In this document: positions 57,088-64,000 of the stretch, piece after piece
Numbering within the stretch: the stretch's first letter is position 1
How the letters are laid out: each line of letters begins with the position of its first letter
From: Symsagittifera roscoffensis
Lineage: Eukaryota > Xenacoelomorpha > Acoela > Convolutidae
NCBI RefSeq assembly: GCF_963678635.1
Contig: NC_087065.1
Location: 6,969,209 to 7,033,208, forward strand
Direction of reading: 5' to 3'
Length of the DNA stretch: 64,000 nt
The notes under the pieces: model-generated
Databases searched by the model: none
Told to the model about the DNA's origin: nothing
What the model saw: the letters and a program-made list of their open reading frames with translations, nothing else
Program-made: the position numbers and the translations under genes

Positions 57088-58611
57088 TTTCTTCTTGAAT
57101 GTATAATTTGTCTATGTATCTCAGATGTGTTTTGATTTTGGCTAATATGTCTGACTCGATTGAGGTCTTGTTGCAAGGTGGGGTATAAGTTATATGTTGG
57201 TTCACTTAGAGATGCTTGTCGATGAACTGGTTCTATTGGTTCTGATAAGCGTGCGTGTCTTTCTTCAAAAGTGTATGGATTGTCTTGAAAAGAAATGCGT
57301 GTTGTTGGTTGGGGATTGTTTGTATTTGTAGGTGTTATTGGACTTCCTTGGGATGTGGTTGGTGGGGGCTGGTTTTGTGGTGGTTGATTAGCAATTTTGG
57401 AAAGTTATCTGAATTTTAATTTTTACTGGAAAATTTGTGTTCATTATAATATTCTTCAATAAAAAGTATCAAGAGAGTAGTTGCTAGGGCAAAGGTGATT
57501 TTTGCCTTTTTTATACATTTTCACATTGTCATGATGAGGGAGATTGAACATATGAGGAAAAATATGAATAAAAGAAAAGTATCTGTTCGACTGAAAATAG
57601 TTCGTATCATTTAGATATATTATACGTATTCGAACCTGTAGATGTGGTCAAGGATTTGGGAGAGTTGGAAATATATTTTAAATTGGGAATAGAAAATTTT
57701 AAAAAAATTGCAAAAAATTATAGAAATTTTTATTATTAATCCAAAAGTTTCAATGAAAAAGTATATCAAAAATTGAATAAGATTGAAAAATTTTGTGAAG
57801 AGGTTTAGAAGTTCTTGTTTTATGTGATCAACTGTTATGGAAAGAAGCATTTAAGAAGTGATTCGTTCGTCGAATATTTTTTAAAGATTTGAGGCGAAAT
57901 TCAAGTGTGGTCGGATTATTTATGGATTTTTTGACAAGTGGGTTGAGTTTTGTCAAAAATTGTTGAGGGCTATTTTTTCGGTGTTTGGGAGGTCTTCATA
58001 GTATTGTGTTCATTTGTTGGATAAATGGGGGTATCTTTGAAATACTTGTACTTTAGGCCAAATGATCATGGGTCTTTTTTACTTTAGGCTAATTTTGGTT
58101 GGGGGACTTTTAAGGCCTGAATTGGGAAAAAATTGTTGATTTTTTCATAATCTGATAGGGGAGGTTTATAATATTGAAGTAGTGTTTATTTTAGTTGTAA
58201 AGTTTTAGCAAGTTGCTTATTTTTGACCTGGAGGATGTAAAGTTATAGTTATAGATATGCCTAGAGATTAATTTCTATCGGCTAAATAATTTCTATCCTT
58301 ATTAAAAGAATGTTAATTTTTAAGTCTTTGGCTGACATGAAGCGTGAAATAAATTGGCTATTTATGTTTTGCCTTTGTTACAATTTTTTTGTTACTTTTT
58401 GGTAGATTTCAATGTGTTTTTTTATCTCTTTTCAAAATCCATTCGGTATGTGTACCGAAAGCTAATTTCAAAAAAATTCTGGATGATGAAAGTGGTCTTC
58501 ATCATGTGTGTGTAAGGGTAGGTTATAACAAATTGAATCTTTGTTTGGTTGACAATAACCTTGTGCATTTTTATGAGCGTTTGCTGTAAACATGATTGGT
58601 TTTCGTGGCAT

Positions 58612-59700
58612 TTAATTAAAAACCATTTCGTATGGTGACATTCCTAAAGTTATTGTGATTTGTGAATTATAGGTTAAGGTGAATAGTTTTACATATGTTG
58701 ACCATTCAGTATATCGTGTATCATTTCCATTAATGATGCATCTAAGATCTTCTTGTAGTGAAAAATTCATACCTTCGACTAAGCCATTTGTACAAGGTGC
58801 ATGAGATGTACGTGGCTTATGTTTAATATTATATAGGTGGCATAATGTGATGATTTCGTTGTTAATGAATTCTGTTCCATTATCTGTGACTAGTATTTCT
58901 GGTAGTCCGAATTGAGCTATCCAATGTTCGTAAAGTGTTGTGTATGCGTAATAAGCATTACAATGTGGTACTGGGTTGAGTGCTACGTAGTGAGTAAATG
59001 CATCAACAATTACCATAATATAAGAATTTCCTTCGGAGGATGGTGAAATTGGTCCTTTTGTGTCGAATGAAATTCTGTGATTGAAATAAAGACTTTGTCC
59101 TTTAAAATCCTGTTTTGTTGCTATTTGTTGTTGATTTGGATAAGGTTTATTTAATTGACATTTTATGCAATCGTTGCATAATACAATAATCCAAATTGGT
59201 GCATTTGGGAAGTAAAAATTTTGTGTAAAATTTGAATATGTCTTTTCTAATCCTGAGAGTCCTTTTGTATGTTGCGTATGGGATATGTTAAATGGTATCA
59301 GCATCATGCTGAGGGGGAGACAGGGTACTTTAAAATCGGGTGTTTGAGATTCTAAAAGGTCTGTAATTTCATTAATAGTTGTATTATTGTATTTTCTAAA
59401 GTATCGGAGGAGTGTTTTATTTCCTAATATTGTTGTATCAGCCTTTGTTGGTTTTGTTTTATACTTGTGCCATGATTTGGGTTGTCGAATTACGGGATCA
59501 AAGTTTTGATTTTTTTGTAATAACTGTAGTGTAATTTTTTCTGTTGGTGGTAGGAAAATACTTTGAACTCCTATTTTTGATAAAGGAATTGTGTCGAGTG
59601 GGTCATGGAGATCAAAAACTTGATTTATTGTGTATTTTGAATCATTTAGTTGTGGTCCTGATATATTTATTTTGTCAGTTAAATTTTCTTTTTCTATCAT
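58612..59700 (-). pseudogene. Integrase, unit 3
   Basis: The longest integrase frame, 362 codons, including the linker before the zinc domain (MIEKENLTDKINISG). It has HTKGLSG (zinc His lost, as in unit 2), CNDCIKCQ, FDTKGPI, VTDNGTEF and GLVEGMN. It ends at a TAA after YEMVFN (ATTTAA), and out-of-frame remnants continue to 58320. The GPY-like module is deleted. Confidence 0.85.
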
Positions 59701-60013
59701 TGGAAAGGTGTCTTTTTTGTGTGGTTGTTGTTTGATTGTTTTTTGTTGAGTATTATTTTGTATCCAATGTGAATAAGGGATTGGTTTGAATGTGGATGTT
59801 CCTAATAGATCTACTTCATAGTGTTTTTTTGATACTCTAAATAGAGTGGGAAATGTTGTAAGTTATTTATTTGTGACTGATCTATATCAGTTTTTACTGC
59901 ATATTTTCAATCCAATCTTGGTGATATTTCATTTTTTGCAAGTTAGAATTTAATTTTTTGTTGTATTTTAACTGTAGTTTTTCGTGTAAGTAGTTCGGGT
60001 GGTGTATTTTTAC

Positions 60014-60370
60014 TTAATGTATCTGGTAGTGCAAGATTTTTTCCTTTGTCCAAATTATACGTAAGTTTGGGAATTTCATTAAAATTAATTGAAATCTATA
60101 AACTCTATGGTTTGGGTTTGATTTCAGTGTAAAAGGAAATATTATAGGTTTATGATCTGTAAATAGAACTGTTGGATGTTTAGATCCATGTATTAGAAAT
60201 TCATATTCGGTAAGTGTATATATTATAGCTGTGCATTCTCTCACGAGAGTAGAGAGTCTTAGTTCAGCTTGTGTAACTAAGCGAGAATTTGCTGATATAA
60301 GATTCATTTTGTTTGTTCCACTGTTGTAGTGATTGTAGCAATGCTGCGCCGATGCCAAAGTTTGAAGCAT
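60014..60370 (-). pseudogene. RNase H, unit 3
   Basis: A 118-codon frame with VRECTAIIYTLTEYEFLI and VLFTDHKPIIF. The first acidic block (SDASNFGIGAALLQ) is in another frame just upstream because of an insertion in 'caatgctgcgccgatg...gttccactg'. The domain is therefore split. Confidence 0.8.
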
Positions 60371-61440
60371 CGGAAATTGCGTACAATGGTTGATTTGGAT
60401 CTGGGATTGTATTTGATAATTGTTCTGTTTTTAGATTCTTTGAATCTTGTTTGATGTTCGGTAGCCCATTCGAAGTTATTTTGTTGTCTAAGTATGCTAT
60501 AGAAAGGTCTTAAGTATAATTGCATTTTGAATACATATTTACTTAAGAAATTTAACATTCCAAGGAATTCTTGGATTTTCTTTTTTTTTGTGGGTGGTTG
60601 AAGTTTCTGAATTGCGTGTATTCGTGATTTCAATGGAGTTATAGTGTTTCTTTCGATAATTTGGCCAAGAAATTGTACGCGCGTTAGGGAAAAATGTGAT
60701 TTGTCAAGGGGCTGCTTTCATGTTTTCATTTTTGAGTATTTGATGATATTGTTCTAGAATTATAAACATTTCGTCTTTCGTTTGTGACTGCATGAAAACA
60801 TCATCTAAGTATGTGATTGCATGTCTTTTGAGTATAAGGGGTCTAAAAATTTTACTCATAAAAGCTGAAAAAGCTGCTGGTCCTACGGAAATTCCATAGA
60901 ATAATCTATTGAATTCTTCGTATTGTTGATTTCCAATAACAAATTGTATTAATCGTCGTGATTGTTCATTTAGTGGCATTTGATTGCATGCACTATTCAT
61001 AACTGCGGTTGTGACATTTTTACCATAGATTTTTGTTAGAATTACTTGAATAGGTTCAATGCGCCAATTACATTTGGTTTCGTCTTTTAGTGAATTGAGG
61101 TATCTAGCATCTAGAACAATTTTTAGTGATTTCCTTTAGCTAAGATGATAACTGAGTTGATAGAGGTGTTACCTTTTGGTTGTTCGTCTTTGTTTACTGG
61201 TGATATAATTTCCTATAGTTCTAAAATGTCAAGTAGTCTGTTTACTTTATCTTGTAAGTGTATCGGTACTTTACTTGCTCTTTGTTTTTTAAAAATTGCG
61301 TCAGGTTTTAAAGGTAAATGTATTGGTGAACTAATTTTTCCAACACAAATTTTGATGTTGCATAAACTGTTTGAAATTTTAATAAAAATTCGGCTAATTT
61401 ATCGAATACTTTTTGTGTTATTTGGGAATGTCGAAAATTA
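60304..61440 (-). pseudogene. Reverse transcriptase, unit 3
   Basis: Pieces: an N-part around 61000-61440 with several frame breaks (a lost base near 61130 and one near 61345); 60704-61000 (98 codons) with MNSACNQMPL, FYGISVGPAAFSAFMSKIF and YLDDVFMQS; and 60304-60633 (109 codons) with the connection QEFLGMLNFLSKYVFKM. Motif A again has Val for Asp. An extra codon gives YEEFNRLF where the other units have YEFNRLF. An insertion at 60704 (gtcaaggggctg against gtctggggctg) shifts the frame. Confidence 0.82.
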
Positions 61441-61520
61441 AACATTGTTAGAAACTTTTGTTGTTTTTTTGTATAAGGTGATTTTTTAAACGTTGGTTTA
61501 AAATATAGTGTTTTTGTAAA

Positions 61521-62168
61521 TTAGTCAGTGTTTCTTTTTTTGTTGTTTATTATGTTGTTTATTGATAATTCTTCATCAAGAATTGTGGATTGGCATATAT
61601 CTAGTAATTGTACTATATTACTGACTCGATATGCTACTTCATGTTTGGGTGAAGTTGTAGCATTTGTTTCACAGTATTCTAAGAGTCCTAAGGGTATTGT
61701 TAACTGGTATGGTGAATTGTTATATACGTGTAATGAAATAATATCTGAGTTTAATTGTTTCACAATTTTTATGGATGAAATTATGATTCGGAAAAGTTTA
61801 TGGATGGGTTTAAATTCAAGGTCTGAAATAAAGAGATGTTGTTTGTTTTGGTCTTTATCGTACTGGTGGACTTGTTTGATTGAAAAATTATATACATTTC
61901 CGGATAGTGGTTTCAGGTATTTTTGTTCCTGATTGTAAATAGGATAAAATTTGGAGCAAAAGGGTGCTTGTTTGTTTAATCTATGAAAGAATGTTAAGGA
62001 TGTGTTTTTTGTCCTTGTGTATTTATCTTTTATATTAAGTTTGCTATTCAAAATGTTTATTGTGGGAATATACTTAGTTATAAATGGTATGCCAATGATA
62101 TTGTGTTTTATGTCTGTAATGTGAAATGTTTGTTTAAATGGTTTATTTAGTATTTTGTTTTGTTCCAT
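61521..62168 (-). CDS. Protease C-part and protease-RT linker, unit 3
   Basis: A 215-codon open frame, intact only in this unit. It starts within the protease flap region (HNIIGIPFITKYIPT) and continues through a ~150-residue Lys/Ile/Asn-rich linker (EVAYRVSNIVQLLDICQ) towards RT. No catalytic motif of its own. In a working element it would be part of Pol. Confidence 0.6.
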   Translation of the reverse strand: MEQNKILNKPFKQTFHITDIKHNIIGIPFITKYIPTINILNSKLNIKDKYTRTKNTSLTFFHRLNKQAPFCSKFYPIYNQEQKYLKPLSGNVYNFSIKQVHQYDKDQNKQHLFISDLEFKPIHKLFRIIISSIKIVKQLNSDIISLHVYNNSPYQLTIPLGLLEYCETNATTSPKHEVAYRVSNIVQLLDICQSTILDEELSINNIINNKKRNTD

Positions 62169-62172
62169 TGTT

Positions 62173-62415
62173 CTAGTGGGAACAAGGAAAAATTGAATTT
62201 TGCCGTAATTTTGCTAATGTTGATCCTTGTGCTGTTGCTAATTTTTTGGCGGTCTTTATAGGAGTTAGGATTGGATGTAACGATTTGATTTCATTCCAGG
62301 TAGGGATGTTAGTAAAATTTGATTCTGCCCCTGAATCAATTAAAAATTCTATTTCAAGATCGGGTGGTTGAAATTCTTTACTTTTTGGGCTTTCTAGAGA
62401 AATGGGATTGTCCAA
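62173..62415 (-). pseudogene. Aspartic protease N-part, unit 3
   Basis: An 80-codon frame with the active-site signature EIEFLIDSGAESNFTNI. It is more diverged than in units 1 and 2. An extra T (aattttgctaatg against aatttactaatg) shifts it out of frame into LRQNSIF and a stop, separating it from 61521-62168. Upstream, a TAA replaces the first Ile-Tyr pair of the IIYEQPF linker (near 62618). Confidence 0.75.
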
Positions 62416-62615
62416 ATTTTTTCTGTTGGCTGTTCTTTTTGTATATTTTGGTAAACTTGATTTGTACTTGAGCGTTGTTTTTCGTTATTGACTACTGTAT
62501 TTATTTCATTTACATTCTGTTCAACTGATACATCGTTTCTTATGGGTCTAGTATAGTAGTCTTGAAGAAGTTCCGATTGATTCTCGTAAATGTGTGAACT
62601 AAAGGGTTGTTCGTA

Positions 62616-62999
62616 TTAAATGGGTTCGTAGTCGTTTTCGAGTGTAATCATATTAACTGAGATAGTGTTATTTGTATCACTTTCGCTGTCTGTTGATTCA
62701 CAATTAATGTGGTTTAATTTTGGTTCGGTACTCTCTGTGTTATCAATACCAGGGGGATCTGAAGTTGTTTCTTCAGTTGCTTGTACCTGATTAATTTGTC
62801 GCCGATGTTTCGGTGTGTTACTTCTATATTTGTGTTGGGAATCAGGGTAACGATTGTTGTTTCGGTAAGGGGATTGAGAATAATTTCTTCGATTGTCATA
62901 ATTGGGGTTCCTATTTTGTGAGTTGTTTCGTGACTTATAATAGTTATTGTTGTTGTTTCCTTGATATTTAGATCTGCTGAGGAATTGTTTCTTGATCAA
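62616..62999 (-). pseudogene. Gag C-terminal tail and Gag-Pro linker
   Basis: A frame of ~127 codons (a TTG at 62999 is its first possible start) that overlaps the end of the upstream Gag frame by 4 bases and lies in a different frame. It is Asn/Arg/Tyr/Ser-rich (KYQGNNNNNYYKSRN) and then becomes the acidic linker RRQINQVQATEET...ENDYEPI, shared by all units. The frame change is either a mutation or a programmed shift. Other breaks favour mutation. Confidence 0.6.
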
Positions 63000-64000
63000 T
63001 TGGTTTGGTAACGTTGATTTCTGTTGTTTGAATAACTTCTATTTCTGTTATTTGAGTATTTTCTATTTCTATTGTATGATGAATTACGTAATCTATCGTT
63101 TGAATAGTGTCTAATCCTAGAATTTGAATGAGAACTGGTGTCAAAAATTTCTGTTCTGTTTGAATTTGATCGTGAATAGTTGTTTCTATATTGGTTATTT
63201 TGGCTATTTGATCGACTATATCTATTTTGTGAGAAATTTCGTGAATTTCGTTGTTCTGCTGATCTACCTCTATAATTAGAGTTATAGGGTGATTGGTTTC
63301 TTGAGTAATTTGAATTATTTGGGAGTGGTTTACCAGAGCTGTTTTTTCTATGTATATTTTTGTTTGGTAATTTTTGATCCTTTTTCATGTATTGATAGAA
63401 TGATTTATTTGGTTCTTTGTACTTTTGCGGTTTGCTCTGGTTATCTTGTTGTTTTTGTCTACATTCGGCAATGCTGTGTTCGTATCTTCGGCAATAATTA
63501 CACCATTTCTTGAAAGATGGTTTACCTTGGAAATTGGGATTTTTCTCATATATGTTCAAAATTTCAGTAATTTTTTCAGTTAGGTCTACATCTAAATCGT
63601 GTATGTTGTTTATATGTGTAGTATTTGTTTCGATTCTATTAACGTATTGTAGTTTAAGATTTTCTCTTTCTTCGAGTTTCATTGTGATTTCTGCTTGTTC
63701 CAGTTTGTCAACTAGTTTTCTGAAATCTAAATCTGGTTCTCGAATTGATGAGGGATGTGATGCTCTCTTTTTTATAGCTATTTTTCTTAATTGGGGTGTT
63801 AGAGTCATCATTAAATATTCTGTCATTTTCGTGTTTTTATAATCATGAGTGTTCAGTGAAAATGCTTTTCGAGCTAGTGTTTCGATTCTAACTGCTAATT
63901 GTTTGGTTGTTTCGTTTGGTAGTCTGCGATTTCCATTGCATAAAACTCTTTGGTGTTGTTTATTTTTTTCAGAATCAAACGTTTTTGAAAATTCTTGTGT
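62996..64000 (-). CDS. Gag with CCHC zinc knuckle (5' end beyond window)
   Basis: The frame is open from the window edge at 64000 down to a TGA at 62996 (335 codons visible). The first part, NETTKQLAVRIETLARKAF (near 63860-63920), fits the C-terminal capsid helices of gypsy-type Gag. A zinc knuckle, C-x2-C-x4-H-x4-C (CNYCRRYEHSIAEC), lies at 63461-63502. After it comes a ~150-residue Arg/Ser/Asn/Tyr-rich tail resembling RS-type RNA-binding regions. Gag packages the element RNA. This is the only gag copy and the best preserved gene in the window. Its start is not visible. Confidence 0.85.
   Translation of the reverse strand, partial: TQEFSKTFDSEKNKQHQRVLCNGNRRLPNETTKQLAVRIETLARKAFSLNTHDYKNTKMTEYLMMTLTPQLRKIAIKKRASHPSSIREPDLDFRKLVDKLEQAEITMKLEERENLKLQYVNRIETNTTHINNIHDLDVDLTEKITEILNIYEKNPNFQGKPSFKKWCNYCRRYEHSIAECRQKQQDNQSKPQKYKEPNKSFYQYMKKDQKLPNKNIHRKNSSGKPLPNNSNYSRNQSPYNSNYRGRSAEQRNSRNFSQNRYSRSNSQNNQYRNNYSRSNSNRTEIFDTSSHSNSRIRHYSNDRLRNSSYNRNRKYSNNRNRSYSNNRNQRYQTN

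Larger units (their letters stand above)
56921..62809 (-). repeat. Tandem retroelement unit 3 (~5.89 kb)
   Basis: Continuous on its right with the only copy of gag. It differs from unit 2 by a ~550 base deletion (at 58312, corresponding to about 51889-52430) that removes the integrase C-terminal module, and by several single-base indels. Confidence 0.92.
36969..64000 (-). mobile_element. Degenerate Ty3/gypsy-type retroelement with internally triplicated pol
   Basis: In transcript order (right to left) the region encodes Gag with a CCHC knuckle, aspartic protease, reverse transcriptase, RNase H, integrase, and then an env-like region. RNase H lying before integrase is the Ty3/gypsy order. The protease-to-env-start block is present three times head to tail without LTRs between copies. 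The 5' LTR, primer site and Gag start lie beyond 64000. A 3' LTR should lie in 36969-39150, but its borders could not be set. Every domain copy carries frameshifts or stops, so the element is dead as assembled. It resembles Cer1-like nematode elements; the assignment to that lineage is inferred. Confidence 0.85.

Overview
The window looks like a repeat-dense, AT-rich nematode chromosome segment, plausibly from Caenorhabditis or a close relative. Three things suggest this: the strong A/T bias with TTTTCAG-type tracts, the satellite architecture, and a Ty3/gypsy-type retroelement with a long env-like 3' part, as in the Cer1 group. That placement rests on recognition alone and was not checked against a database. 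I see no intact, convincingly functional cellular gene, and no bacterial features.

Layout. (1) 1-22076 is one continuous block of related AT-rich satellites. It holds two copies of a ~4.13 kb higher-order repeat (1-8442), a transition (8443-9890), about nine ~700 bp monomers of alternating type a/b (9891-16400), and a region built on a ~355 bp monomer (16401-22076). (2) 22077-27552 is non-satellite DNA. It has a decayed coding-like segment whose frame is broken by one TGA in a leaky-type context, a pair of heat-shock-element-like sites, a broken 7TM-receptor-like exon, and two copies of a ~500 bp interspersed repeat. (3) 27553-32234 is a probable foldback or Mutator-like DNA transposon. It has an exact 9 bp target duplication, and its inverted ends are arrays of a 59 bp minisatellite (about 3 copies left, about 41 right). 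Another copy of the interspersed repeat and coding-like scraps lie inside it. (4) 33391-36768 is a GATC-rich minisatellite of ~22 bp units organised at ~150 bp. A 169 bp inverted-repeat element was inserted into it and co-amplified three times at exactly 483 bp. The array runs into a 200 N assembly gap (36769-36968).

(5) 36969-64000 is essentially one retroelement on the minus strand: gag (cut by the window end), then protease, reverse transcriptase, RNase H and integrase, then an env-like region. The block from protease to the start of the env-like region is present three times head to tail (44122-50480, 50481-56920, 56921-62809), with no LTR between copies. The two internal junctions are identical. 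Shared lesions predate the amplification. Private lesions show that units 2 and 3 are closest relatives: both lost the RT motif A aspartate and an integrase zinc-finger histidine, which unit 1 keeps. All units are degenerate.

How the parts work together: the retroelement proteins would form one Gag-Pol-Env-like replication programme in an intact ancestor. Nothing here looks able to do so now. The window shows how satellites, minisatellites and transposons grow by repeated local duplication, and that theme recurs in each region.
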